A stretch of 64,000 nt of DNA from Papiliotrema nemorosa. Lineage: Eukaryota; Basidiomycota; Tremellomycetes; Tremellales; Rhynchogastremaceae. The notes under the pieces were generated by a model, which saw nothing but the letters and a program-made list of their open reading frames with translations, was not told the origin of the DNA and ran no database searches. Of the stretch, positions 1 through 13,673 are shown piece by piece (the stretch's first letter is position 1; each line of letters starts with the position of its first letter). The translations under genes and the position numbers were made by a program. Location of the stretch: contig JASKOT010000001.1 in NCBI GenBank assembly GCA_032158125.1, positions 310,001 to 374,000 of the forward strand, in the 5' to 3' direction.

Positions 1-320
1 TTGCCAGTCCTCGAACATCTGTAGATCCCTGCTACGCAAAGAATGGTCATTTCAGCGAATATGCAGACAAACGTCTAGACGTGGTCGTGCGTGGGTAGCA
101 TCTCGACGCGTTCACAGAGCTTTCATTTTTTTCGCCACCGACGCGGTGTGGTGGTGAGACACGATTCCATGATCGTCCCCCTATTCATCTCTTATTTTTC
201 CTTTCGAGGCTTGTACGAGATCCCACTGTCCCTTTTGTCAATTGCTTTCGTGTAGCGCTGGTCGCAATCTAAATCTCTCGTATCCCGTATCAGTCACAAT
301 CATTGCCGGCGGGACTCATC
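1..320. other. Left edge, non-coding as far as visible
   Basis: No convincing coding segment is seen. The stretch probably holds the promoter and 5' UTR of the small Ser-rich membrane protein that starts at 321. It may also hold the end of a gene lying outside the window. Confidence 0.4.
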
Positions 321-854
321 ATGGCGATAACTTCCACGACCTCTTCGTCTCCTACCTCCTCATCATCATCCTCGTCATCCTCGTCTTCCTCTCAACTCAC
401 CTTGCCTCGAGTCATCATCACCCCCTGTACCCCTCTTTTACCAATGACCCATCATATCCGATCTCGATCCCGGTCAATCTTACCCCGCACCCACGCTCTA
501 TCCGACATAATAGACGAAGGATATCTCGCTCCCCCTCGATCTCGGCGTAAAAGTCACAATGATACCTCGACCCAATCAGCTCTACCTGGTCTGGCTTTAT
601 TGATTTTGGCCTTGATACTGGTCATTTCCACCTTGACCCAGTATACCTCTACGTCTACAAATTCATACCTGTCACCAAGGGATGCATTTCGAGCTCGAGT
701 AGATATCGATATGGCGCGGGACGCTTCGTCGAATCGGCTTCCATTTAGATCCTCGTTCAGCAAGGACGACTCATTACGGAAACGGTCAACGTCGACAAAA
801 CGGACAGAGGACAGGACGACGACGGCCTTCCTGGACGCTTGGGACTTTCACTAG
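321..854 (+). CDS. Small Ser-rich single-pass membrane protein, unknown function
   Basis: This is a single open frame of 177 residues if the first ATG (321) is used; the frame is open further upstream only through a non-ATG codon. The N-terminus carries a long serine run at about residues 7-24. A basic, Arg/Ser-rich stretch follows. One strongly hydrophobic segment at about residues 92-110 (LALLILALILVISTL) should span a membrane, and the tail is basic and Ser/Thr-rich. No family was recognised. The stop lies only about 50 bp from the stop of the convergent VPS41 gene, so the 3' UTRs probably overlap. It could be an intronless species-specific gene or one exon of a larger gene; a spurious frame cannot be excluded. 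Confidence 0.45.
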   Translation: MAITSTTSSSPTSSSSSSSSSSSSQLTLPRVIITPCTPLLPMTHHIRSRSRSILPRTHALSDIIDEGYLAPPRSRRKSHNDTSTQSALPGLALLILALILVISTLTQYTSTSTNSYLSPRDAFRARVDIDMARDASSNRLPFRSSFSKDDSLRKRSTSTKRTEDRTTTAFLDAWDFH

Positions 855-903
855 GCAGGCCCTAGACTACGTATGCATCCCAATGGACATTTCTAAGATC
901 TGC

Positions 904-3900
904 CTAGTATGCCAAATTGCCTCTGGACACCGTACAGACTGGGCATTTCTTGACTCTGGTTCGAACTGCGGCTGCGTGAGACAGCTTGTTGCCCAGTTCC
1001 CTCCTCTTTGTCCGGACCCTATCACCAGATAAGAGGTAACTGACTGATGTGCTTTCGGTCCTTTCAGGCAACTCGCCATCCTCACTGATCAGAGCGCAAG
1101 TGGCATGCACGAGATGTTGGCAGAAATATACCAGCGCTAGATCGGTGAAGGCGGCTAGACCGCAGACCACGCACGAGCTTTCACCTAAATCGTTAGTCGG
1201 ATCATCAAACGCTTGTGCAGATGCTCACGAGAAGCTTGGACTCCATGAGTCTGGGCATGTTGCAACTCGCTAGCCAGCGAGCTGCAATCGCCATTCAGGA
1301 TGCGATAGCAATCCTCGGATAGCGATACCTGATGTCAGTCACCGATCGGAGGCTTGTCCTCACCTGCAAATTGGACGCTTGCACAATCTTGATCAGGGCT
1401 GGTTTCAGTCCTGGAATCTCCATGCCATCTCTAATCCGTTTGATCAGGCGAATCGGGTTGATCTCGGCGCCTACGTGCTCCAATAGGGCGCGGATGAATT
1501 CTGCCCATCAGCTGTCTCCCTGCAAACAAGCTGCGAGGCGCCCACTCGGTCTCGACTCTGAATATTGGAGCAAATCCTCCCACAAGTCGTCGTCCGCCTG
1601 ATCTCGCGCAAAAGCGATCGCCTGACAATCAGCCGGGATATACACTATCTGACTCACCGCTTGAACATCGCCCAGTCTTTCGATGATCAGCATGAGGGCT
1701 TGTCGATTATTGCCCATTCTCCCCAACAGGAATACCATCTCCGGCACCAAGTCGTGCTCCTTGCATACATTGTATGCTTTCTCGAGATCATACGCGTTGC
1801 TTGCTCGTAGAAAGGGCAACAACTGAACGGGATCGTAGGTTGCGCCAAGCGAGATCATCCGATCACTATACGGGAATGCCAACGCTTGGTCCTTTTGAAA
1901 AATCGCTTGAAGGTATTTGAAGAGATATTCGGGCCGCTCTTCTAACTGTCGCACTACGCGTTCGATCTAGCTCCGTGAGCGTAGCACTTTATCCCTAGAA
2001 GCATACGTACCGGTATAGAATGTATGTGATCGACAAGGAGCGGTATGGCGCCAGAATCCGGGCCTTGGTCGACCAGCAGCACCACTTGATCTTGAACCGA
2101 CATGAACAAGTTGTATCTGCGAATGAGATCGAAGACGCGCGGCTGTTTCAGTCGTAGGAAGTAAGGCAGGGCCTTATCTGGTTGCTCGTTGGCCAAAAGG
2201 CTGTTTGTGAGCATGCAGGCCTGTGCGCAATAGTTCTCTCACATTTCACCCATAGCTTCGAGCAACAGCTTGTCGTTTCTCGATGCAGAGAGCTCCCCTT
2301 GAACCGTGCCCATCACCACGTCTACATTGTACACATCCGCAGGCCATGTTCTGGCTGTCCGAACCAGAGCCTGATGTCAGCGAGCAACATTAGGGGACAC
2401 TCACTTCTTTGTCATGTTCGACCAAATGCAGCAGGATTCGCTCATAAGTGGACGATTCCAACCTCGGCGTGGATGTCGGGATCTCGGGAAGTATTGCCTG
2501 CCATCAGAGTCCGATGTGACGATACATATCTGTTGAACATGGGAAGCTTACCCCGAGTTTCCCATGATCCATGAATAACGTGATACACGACGTCCAAGCT
2601 TGAACGTCCTGGCCAAATACTTTCTTTGCTAGCCCTGCGGCTCTGTCGTGCTCGCCTGATAATTAGTCCAAATCCCGCGAAATAGCACACCTTTATCAAC
2701 GAGATGATGCATGTATCTCGCTCCGATCGCCTTGATGTCCAGGTCCGTCTTGCCCTTTTCGCGTAATTTCTCCGCTGCAGCCAAAGCTTCCTCGAATCGT
2801 TCGTGGTCGACCAGCCAATTGATGTGATCGACCTCATCCCTAGGTCTGACTTCGACGATTTCAGTCGGGGAGACTACCAGATATAGATCATCATCTGGTC
2901 GACCGGATTTGACGAGTGAGTAATTGTTACACCCATTGTTGTGAAAGTTGGACAAGTTGAGCTCGTCCGCCATGGCCTCCTCTCCGTTTTCTATAAGACG
3001 TATTTCCGGCCTATTGGCCGCCTTGCGCCTTTGAGCATCTCTGTCGACCATCGTCTCGTCGAAGTCATCCGGTGGGATGTAGGCGAGAACAACATATCTT
3101 GACTCAAGGAAAGCGATGCCAGAGATCATGCAGTCGAGTTGGAATAAACCGGTATTATGCAGGTAGAGCGTCGGTAGACCAGTGTCACTCTGAGCCTTGG
3201 GTCGAGTGCGTATGCGTATGACCTTTATATGATCGGCCCAGGCGATGATCAGTGTCGAGTCATCCTTCCATATCAAGGAGCACTTGAAGAGCTCGGCTCG
3301 AGGAGCATTCTCCTCCCGGGAGATATAACCTATCCTCTGCCCAGACGAGGTGTCGTAGACCTTGACTCCCTGAGGTCAGCTCGGCTGACGGTCGACCTCA
3401 CCAAGTCGTTGGCCCAGGCTACCAAGTTCCCTCTCCATTCTATTGCCCATATTGGACCTTCTCCAGAGTGAATGACCTGTTCCTTGTATCCTAGCCATCC
3501 TTTTTCCTGAAGCACAAGCTTCCCTGCCATCCCTCCACAAACGAACGCTTTGCTTGCTTTCTTGTTGAAATCGGGTTCCAATGCCAAGGCATGGACTGGT
3601 CGGTGATAATCAAACGCGTGCGTCTCGGGCGTGGTCAGGGACCGTATCATGACCCGACCTGGTGGACGTCAGCGGGCTCATCCTCCAAGACCTCACCTTC
3701 GAAACTGGCTGTAGCGATAATCTCGTTCTCTTCGTCTATCCGTATGCTCGTCACAATCGCCGAGTGAGGCCTGTACGAGCTGATCTTGTTGCCTTCATAC
3801 GAGAGTACGTGCACCATTCCGTGCTGTGTCCCTAGTGCCTGTTCGATTAGCCTTTCCAAACATCGAAGAGCTCACAATAATTCTAGTGCCGACTGCTATA

Positions 3901-4255
3901 GCTGAGACTTGATCTTTGGCCAGAACCTCCGGAAGATGTCCCTTCAACTTGCTATACTTGAGTATTCTATGGTCAGTCGTCATTACTGGACAAAGGCTCA
4001 CGGCTCCTCTTCTTCATACTCTTCTTCATCCTCGCTGCTATCTTCTCCATCTTCCTCCACCTCGTTCTCGTCGTTACTTGCTTCACTGCCCACCTCGCTG
4101 TCGGATTCCACCGCCGAGGCGGTAGATCTGTGCGAGACGCCATTCACCGGCTCGATCGCTCTCTCCTTGCCTTTCAAAGACGGCGAACTCGAACGGCTGG
4201 ATGACCTTGACGAGCTTGGAGATCTCGAAGGTCCTGCCGTCACTGCAGTGTCCAT
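904..4255 (-). CDS. VPS41: Vps41-like subunit of the HOPS vacuolar tethering complex
   Basis: Vps41 is the Rab7-effector subunit of HOPS, which tethers late endosomes, vacuoles and AP-3 vesicles before fusion. The start ATG (4255) opens a very acidic Ser/Glu-rich leader. After an intron comes the family hallmark ILKYSKLKGHLPEVL, then WD40/beta-propeller-like blocks such as LGTQHGMVHVLSYEG. The middle is an alpha-helical clathrin-repeat region (NNRQALMLIIERLGDVQAVS). The C-terminus is a RING-H2-type zinc motif with C..C, YFCQHLVHATC and a final CPVC about 8 residues before the stop. All these elements and their order match the family. There are many short introns; the frame joins across ATT|GTGAGC and GAAG|GTGAGG were checked by eye. 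It is divergent from the V-ATPase B gene, with 240 bp between the ATGs, and both products act on the vacuole. Confidence 0.88.
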
Positions 4256-4494
4256 GATAGGCCAGCTTAGCTGTATAACAATGATGTATAGCGTCCATGC
4301 ACCCAGTCCATCCTTGTATACAATGTGGATTCCCCGCATGACGTGTCTTGATCTCTCGTTTGATAATTGATCCCGCTGCTCCCTCCCCCCCTCCGGTCCC
4401 GGTTGCGCCTACCCCTCCTCCTCATCATCATCGCCTATCTACCACACCTTCCCCTTGTCCTCACACCCTTTCCTACCCTTCGTCTAGACTCATC

Positions 4495-6569
<2,075 letters not shown>

Positions 6570-6829
6570 TTTGTTTCTTTCACTTGATATGACTGATGTA
6601 AACTTACATGCTGCTTGATCATCCTGGAACGCCCGCTGGTCAAGGTGAACGTCGAGGAATCGCAAGTCTCGCAACTTCGAGGTCGCGGTGGTCCGTGCTG
6701 AAACGCGTCGCCCCTTGATGAAAAGTCCGATCACCCCCAGTCCCCCATGAGCAGACGCCCCTCGACCTCCATCCTTCCTTCTAGTTCTTCTTTTCTTCAT
6801 ATCACTTCTCACAGTATCACAAAGTAGCC

Positions 6830-9800
6830 ATGTTCTTCTCGGAAGACCTGCTCACCAGGAAGAAGGGAACGTGAGTGAAGCTTGAGCTTCCTCGAATCAT
6901 CATTGACTGGCAGGTTTGGAGTCATCTGGTCAGGCAATACACCCCTCCTCTATTATGTATTCTGAGGAAACAGGTTGGCGGCTACCCTTGGACCGCGAAC
7001 CAAGAGGATCACTCGAAAAGAGCTCACCGCTGTTGATCTACCCAGATCCTGCGAGTTGATCGCTCAGCCGCCAGAGCCTTTGGCGCTGAGACTGAGTGGT
7101 TGCCTCCTCGTAGGTGTGGCAAGGTATGATCCTTCCTTCCTTACCTTTCCCACGCCTTCCCTACAGTAGCGTACTCTCCCGTCGCGTCTGGTGTTGGGGC
7201 CGTACCCAGCATTGACCGACCGCGGCCGTCTCGTCCATAGCAGCGCGATCCGCCGAGATAACCTCTTCATCATGCCACCCTAGGATATTCCCTTTCCGCC
7301 TTTCTTCCCTCCTCATTGAATCAATTTGAAGCAATTCCTTTCTGGATGCGGTGCGAGCATCTCAGGCTGACAGCATAGGCTCTACAATCAAAACTACGAA
7401 ATCTTCTACACTGTGAGCAATATTTGCCGCTGATCAAGGGTCCCGACCCTCAATCTCATGGCCTAGGATGTCAATCAATGCCAGATCGCCATTCGTCGAT
7501 CTTTTGCGACTGAGTTCTCGGCTGCTGGGGGCTCGGGAGGCATCTCGGCGGGAGTTGACATGATTGGAGATGGCAAGAGCAAGTAAATATCTATGCCCAC
7601 AGATTCGCAAAGACTTGATGATCAGGTTTGATCAGATCACTTACTCTGATCTCGACATCGGTATGCAGACGGGTTTTGATTTTGATTCGGGTTTTGCCTT
7701 CATCGTAAGACCGGGTCGGTTGACATGCTGAACGTAGCAGAATTGGCTAGATCCCCTAGGGAAATTGAAAATCCGAAGATCTACCTCGAAACTAGATTCG
7801 CTTCCCTCTCAGCGAAGTCAGATTGAGGAGTCTAGCGAGGACGAGGAGTTGGATAGTCAGACGGAAGATGATTCGCAGCTTCCTGTACGAAGAGAGAAGA
7901 GATCAAAGAGTAAAGACCCTCTCACTCGCTTGGGAAAGGACTGTACTGATGTCTAGTCGATTCCTCTCCGTTGCACGGTGCCGCAAAGATTGGCTCCAAG
8001 GGGAGAGGCTATCTGAGTGAACGATCTCCCCTCGGTGATGCTCTTGACCCGGACTTCAATTTCCCGATCGACGAGGCAATAGATCTGAATCTTTTCCCGG
8101 ACATCAGTAATGACAGTATCAGCGGACCCGTCGGCGGCGATTTTGACCTGCCGCTCGATGACGCTGTTGCAATGGACCATGGTCAGATGGACGTTGAAAT
8201 GTGAGCAAAGTGGTTTCACCCCGCAGCCTTCTGACGAGAAGGCCTTTCCTCCCGGATCAAGCTGGACGAGAATCCACTCTAGCGCCGGGCACCGACGGCC
8301 AGCTTATCGCAAGCGCCATTAAGAAGCGCAAGACTGGGGAGGAATCAGATGATTCCGCCTCCGAGATTGGCAAAGACCTTGAGAAGATGAAGAAAAGAAA
8401 GCGAAAGGCCAAGAAGCAAGCTCGCTTCGATCCTGTCAGTGCAAGAGCGCGTATGATCCAAATGACTGATCGATTTCAGAACATCGAGATTCCGGATGCG
8501 GATACAAACACCGCGGCATATCAAGCCAATATGGACGCTGTTCAAGAAAGTGCAGCTGCTCGAGAGACCGAAAGGAAGATCTCAGACCAGGCAGCCAAGT
8601 TGATCCACAGATCCGGGATAGCTGTCGACTGTGAGCTCTGACAGCCTTACCCGGGCTTGCAAACTAAACCGTTAGTCTTCGACCATGACTTGGATGACCT
8701 GTTCGCCGAAGTGACGAAGATCGAAATGTTCAAGTGGGAAAGAGACGTTCAGGCACATCGTCAGGGCAAAGAGTTGACATTTGAACGACGGTCTCCTATG
8801 CCTCAGATAAAAGACCGAAATGATGTCGACCTCGGAGTGGCTCAACCTCTTCAAAACGACGTGTTCGCGAACAACAACGAGGATGTAAGTTTGATCACGA
8901 AAGATGCGCGTTCTGCTGACAAGTGCAGTATGCCCTGCCTCAGGTGAGTCGGACCTGAATCTCAAAGACTCACATGCCAGGACTACAACGACTTCACCAA
9001 TGGCTTGTACGAAGTAGGCGTTCCAAGGGGAAGCATGGTAAGTAGTCCCCCGACAGTGCCGGTCCTCGATTGATAATCAGGCTCCGGCGAGAACCCCTCG
9101 CGAGAGTCAGCAGAGTCAGCACACCGCGCTCCCAGTAAGTCCATTTGACGTTGAAGCACAGTAACTGATGGCTTTCACAGTGGCAGGACGTGGCTTTTGG
9201 GCGAGGTCAGAGCGACGACTGTAAGAGTGGTTCGCGCGTTTGACCGAGATTTCTGACAATGCCAGTCTTGCCTGCGGGCGCAGATTCCAGCTTCACGCCG
9301 CAGACCTTGCGACTCAGTATCATGACCCCCCAGGAGCTGACGTATGAATCGCGTGGCGAATCCGAGCTGATCCCTGCAGCATTCGACGTCAGAGCCGACA
9401 TACGGCATCATCTGGAATCGGCATTGGGCGAAACAGGCTCCGATCCAGGTCTTTGACGGGCTCTATCTTAGGTCAACGTGATGAGCACCCACGAATGCTG
9501 ATTGATGGCGATGACGATGAATGTGAGCCGGAGGGCTTCGAGACGTGCTAATCACCAGTGCCACCTGACGAGATTCAACTGGAAATCACCGAATCGCAAG
9601 TCGAGAGACGAGCGAATATCCCAGAAGCTTTCCAACCACAAATGCTCGCTTCTCTTGAGATCCAATGTCGAGACTTCTTGGCGTGAGTATGGGGCATCAG
9701 TCAGAGTTGACTCGCAGCTATATTGAGCAGACTTTGTTGGACCAAGCTGTTGATAGTGTGGTATTTGAGGATCTCGCTCCCACCACCTCCTCGCGACGAG

Positions 9801-9984
9801 TCGGTGCTTCTGCTTTCGTGAGTGGGCTGTCTTCTGTGCGGGCCGTTGCTGAGAAATAGTACAATTGCCTGAGTAAGCCTTGCGATCCGACGCACCACTG
9901 ATGCCAGCTTTGGCGACCAAGCGTTGCTTGACCCTTGAACAGGAATCTACTTTCGCTCCTATCAGTATCCGTTTGACTGCCTGA
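6830..9984 (+). CDS. REC8: Rec8-type alpha-kleisin, meiotic cohesin subunit
   Basis: Kleisins close the cohesin ring by joining the Smc1 and Smc3 heads; Rec8 replaces Rad21/Scc1 in meiosis and is cut by separase at anaphase. The N-terminal domain reads MFFSEDLLTRKKG, FGVIWLAATLG, then PPEPLALRLSGCLLVGVAR, which resembles Rec8 of fission yeast more than Rad21. The middle is acidic and disordered with basic patches. The C-terminal winged helix that binds Smc1 is present: FLAYIEQTLLDQAVDSVVF, then SAFYNCLTLATK..LTLEQESTFAPISIRLTA followed by the stop. That last part was obtained by joining exons across CTGA|GTAAGC...CCAG. Intron 3 (7124-7378, 255 nt) is much longer than the others. Rad21 identity is the main alternative. 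Confidence 0.82.
7124..7378 (+). other. Outlier 255-nt intron of REC8
   Basis: The intron is inferred from the frame join GTGGCAAG|GTATGA...CAGCATAG|GCTCTACAAT, which gives VARLYNQNYEIFYT as expected for the kleisin N-domain. The other introns of this gene are about 36-60 nt. Several internal AG and GT dinucleotides could support alternative splicing, but no extra in-frame coding exon was recognised inside. Confidence 0.6.
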
Positions 9985-10221
9985 CCGACGCTATTCGTTT
10001 CGACCCGCCTATGCCTTTGTATCAATTGCCTGCACACCTCTCAGGTACATTCTCGACTGTATCGATGCTTTGACGATACCGCAGGAGTCGGATCCCCTGC
10101 GCGCTCTAGACGAGCCCCATCTATGCCTCATGTTATGAACAAGCAAATTGCTTCGACAGCATTGCCAGAACATGCATCACATCGTGAATCGTCCGTTTAT
10201 CATCAAAATCATCCGACGCCT

Positions 10222-13200
10222 CTAAGTCTCGTAATCTTCACTGTAGATCGCAATATGCCCCCTTCGATCTCCGTGCCTAATGCGTGTAGGGGAGATGTGT
10301 TTCGAAACCAAGTTTCTGACGACCGTGTTGAGCGTTACAGGTCCACAAGCTGGAATATTAGCGGCAGTTTCGTAGGTTGGTCGACAGTCGCAACTTACTG
10401 GCAACAATCATAGATCCTCCAGCTTGATGAATCTCTTCCTCCAACAAAGCCGACAATTTCGGTTTACCAGGTTTAGCCATTTCACTCATCACGTTCATAG
10501 CGGCGTAATCAGCTTGATCGATCCACAATCCCGCATCGGCTCCCGAGACTGTCCCAGCTCCAGATCCACCGGAGACTCCATGTCCTCCCATATCCGAGCC
10601 CGCATCTTCAAGGAAGACCATACTGCCAGTCCTTGAAGCTCGTGATAAGAGGTTCCGGACTGAATCTCCAGCGATGGATCGATTATCGTCAAACATGATG
10701 GAAGGCGAAGGAGAGAGTCCTCTTTGACCATTCATCCCGGCATAAGGGTCGTACATGCCATAAGTCGAATCCGCAATGGATCTGTACGACACTCGTCGAG
10801 GATCGAAAGCGGAAAGACCGGGAGGAGGCGCGAAAGGATCTTCCGCTGCTGCTGCTGCTCGGAGATTCTGCTTTGATCCGGAAGTGGACCTGAGACCTGG
10901 GTGTGATTGACCGGATGATCGTCGAGGCTGGAGATACGGATCGTAGTGACCTTCTGCTGCTGCCGCATACGCATCTGCTGCGCTGTCGAGGTTGTTCATA
11001 GAAGGTCCTCGTCGAGGTCCGTGACCTTGAGCAGCCTCATCTACACCCAAAGTGGATGGTCCGCGGCGTGGAGGAGGGTATACATTCGACGTCCGAGGTT
11101 GAGGTCTACCCTGAGATTTGGCAGCTTTGCGGCTTCTGGCTCGGCGAACTTTTCCTTGATGCTGTAGCCGATCCGAGAGATTCTGTTCGGCCGGATCGTT
11201 GATATCCTCCTCATCGTCATAATTCGTCAGATCAATCACGTCCGCATACTGTATCGACGTGTCTGCGGGGCTATCCATCGGTTCATCGTACTCCAAGGGC
11301 GAGCTCTCGCTCATTTCGCTTCCCACACTTTCGAGCGAATCACGGCGTCCACCTCCTGCAAAGTTGGGTTTCGGAAGCGCAAAATCGTCGCGACGTTGGC
11401 TGGCTTTCGTGACAAAGATGCTTATCTCGAACTGAGTCGAGCTGACCATTTGTTGACATCGATATAGCTGACCTGCGACCCAGGCAATCTCCGCATACTC
11501 TCGGACAACCCAGCAGAACCTTATACGAGTCGTCTTGATCTTGTCCGAGCCAACTTGTCGATTCTTAGCCATCATCTGACAAGCAAAGTCGCAGACTGCT
11601 GCACCGAATGATATACCTGATCCTCCGCAAATGATGACTATGGTGGAGTATTCATTCCACCTCACTCTGCTTGCCGAGCCAAAAGGTCCGTCGAGCCAGG
11701 CGCGTATGTTGACAGGTGCGACTTGCATCCCTTCTTGAGCTCCAGTCTGAGTGGATGCAAGAGAGAAACGCTTGTCCCGTCCTTGCTGTGCATTGACTGC
11801 GGCGATGGACCGATCACGAACAAGGTTGAACAGCTTTCGCGTCAGACCTTTCCGAGCCTTGACAAGGATGACAATCTCCGACTCGTTGTTATTGTTGACG
11901 ATGGTGAATGGATGGGATTGCAGCTTTGAAAGCTCGGGGAGATAAAGCAAGCAACTCTGTCCCGGTGCCCATTTGAAAGGGTGAGGGAGTCGAACGGTCA
12001 ATCGAACAGTCCGAGATGGCAAAAGCTGGGCTTGAGCATAACCGACTGGGATCTCGGGTGCGACGAAGTTAGGCAGAGTCCCGACTGACGACCTTTCGCC
12101 TGCGAGCGGTTGGGCTGCGGGCCCTCTTGGAGCGGAGTCGGAACGGGGTTGGGCGTACGTCGACGCGATCGCAGGAGTGGCGTACGGATCACCATATCTC
12201 GACTCGTAAGATCCAAGAGGCTGCAGCGATCCTTCATCGTAGTATCCCAGACTTGTCCTCCTTCCAAATTCTCCATCGGCCTCTTTCCACTGCCCTGGAG
12301 AGTCTGCCGGAGCCCGAGGTAAGGTCTTGTCGGTATATCCACCGCGATCGGGATGAGATTTCAGCTCCGACATGCCGTACCCTTCGCTGGTAGGCAGGAA
12401 GTCGTACTTGGGACCAGCCTTGAGAGGTGCACTACGAGCTTTGCCGAAGATCGAGTTGATCCTCGCGAATCGAGCGAATCTCCATCCTCTTTCTAAAGCC
12501 CAGATACCTCCTGCGGCGGCCATCCAGTACCACAACACGGGATGATGCACCGCACAAGCTGCTATGAGGAGAATGACTAGGATCACATGTGCAATGTAGA
12601 AGAACTGCGCGTCAGCAGACATTGCAGAAGCAGCTCGCCTCATATTGGTTTTTCCGTATGGGTCGCAAGCTGAGAACCATCACTGCGCACAACGCAGCAT
12701 ACGCCACACATCCGCAAATGAATCGATAATTCGTCCAAAGATAAAACCAGGTGGCTTTGCCATTCCTCGAATCTTCGAAAAGCTGTACTGTCCACAATGC
12801 CACGTGCGCAGTTGTGATTGCCCATACGAGCCATGCGACGCCTCGATGCAGCATTGTCAATTTGTCCGCGTGGAGTTGTGTCAACAGGCGTAAGGATAGG
12901 AAACCTATTGGTGGTGATTTGAGGGCGAAGAGGATGACCGCGGGTATGAGGGCGAAAGCCATGTAACCGAATCGTGATCCCAAGGTCCAGAATGATTTGC
13001 TGATAGTGTATTGAGGAGATGTCGAGCTGTTGGTCGCCCGCTTGCGAAAAGACGTCCCAAAGTCCAGAATAGAATCACTGGGTACGATATAGTCCGAACC
13101 AATGAGGCACAAGACGATGGTGACTACCGAGATGAGAGCCACGGCGAGGATGAGATTGTTGCTGGGTAACGCCCTATTCCTTCTTCCTGGCTTTTTGGAT

Positions 13201-13673
13201 CCTACCACATATCTTCTCATCCCGAATTTGGCGTATGCGGCGCCCAACGAACCGCCTGATAAGCGTAGGTGATGGGATACAGCGTATATGATGGCGATGA
13301 GAGCGAGCACCATCCATAGTAGGTATGCATAGCGATATGATGGTGTACTACATGTCAGCGCATCAGAGAGAAACGGACGCACCTCATCATATGAGCCTGT
13401 AGATATGCCCAGGCATAATCTGAATCGCTACTCCCAGCTGCTACCGTAGGGTTATTCTAAAAGTCAGTCGAATCACTTTCCGCAGATTGCGGGAAACGAC
13501 GTACGCTCACAGCGCCTGCGAGGTCAGCTTGTACAGCGAGAAAAGCATTGCATGTGCTCACTAGTGACAGATCCAGTGACCTGCACGGTTCCTGGTGCAG
13601 AAGATACATATTTGAACGGAGGGGTATACGAAGCCGTCGCGATGGCGGCTGTCGTTGCTCCCGTTACAGTCAT
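10222..13673 (-). CDS. Ferric reductase-like transmembrane flavocytochrome (FRE/NOX superfamily)
   Basis: This family reduces Fe(III) or Cu(II) outside the cell with electrons passed from NADPH through FAD to two hemes in the plasma membrane. The short ectodomain starts at ATG 13673. Multiple membrane helices follow, with the heme-ligand spacing H-x13-H in HRGVAWLVWAITTAH and a second pair around FFYIAHVILVILL..AVHH. The FAD motif is SHPFTIV and the NADPH site is ICGGSGISFGAA. The C-terminal family signature, CGPVTLNTVVRNLVS..RIRHGDRRGHIAIYSEDYE, is reached by splicing the last intron (GCCA|GTAAGT...TTCCAG) and ends at 10222. A roughly 300-residue disordered insertion (about 11390-10410) splits the NADPH domain. 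Gene structure includes a probable 5-nt microexon (13511-13515) and a 34-nt GC-AG intron (12605-12638). Estimated length is about 1,080 residues, longer than usual (about 600-800). Confidence 0.87.
12605..12638 (-). other. GC-AG intron, 34 nt, in the ferric reductase gene
   Basis: The exon ending NQYE (TATGAG) is followed by GCGAGC rather than GT. The intron ends CTGACGCGCAG and the next exon reads FFYIAHVILVIL. The joined protein NQYEFFYIAH fits the family pattern at the second heme helix. No GT donor nearby keeps both the frame and this motif. Confidence 0.65.
13511..13515 (-). other. Inferred 5-nt coding microexon of the ferric reductase gene
   Basis: The bases GCGCT (minus strand) lie between ...GCTGACCTCGCAG and GTGAGCGTACG. 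Only if these 5 nt are kept, with introns of 46 nt (13516-13561) and 54 nt (13457-13510) on either side, does the ectodomain frame (GSVT..) run into the next exon (NNPTVAAGSSDSDYAWAYLQ). Skipping it creates an immediate in-frame stop. Confidence 0.55.

Noticed and set aside
9258..9456. A separate small gene inside the REC8 span
   Set aside because: The frame joins neighbouring exons of REC8 with normal splice sites.
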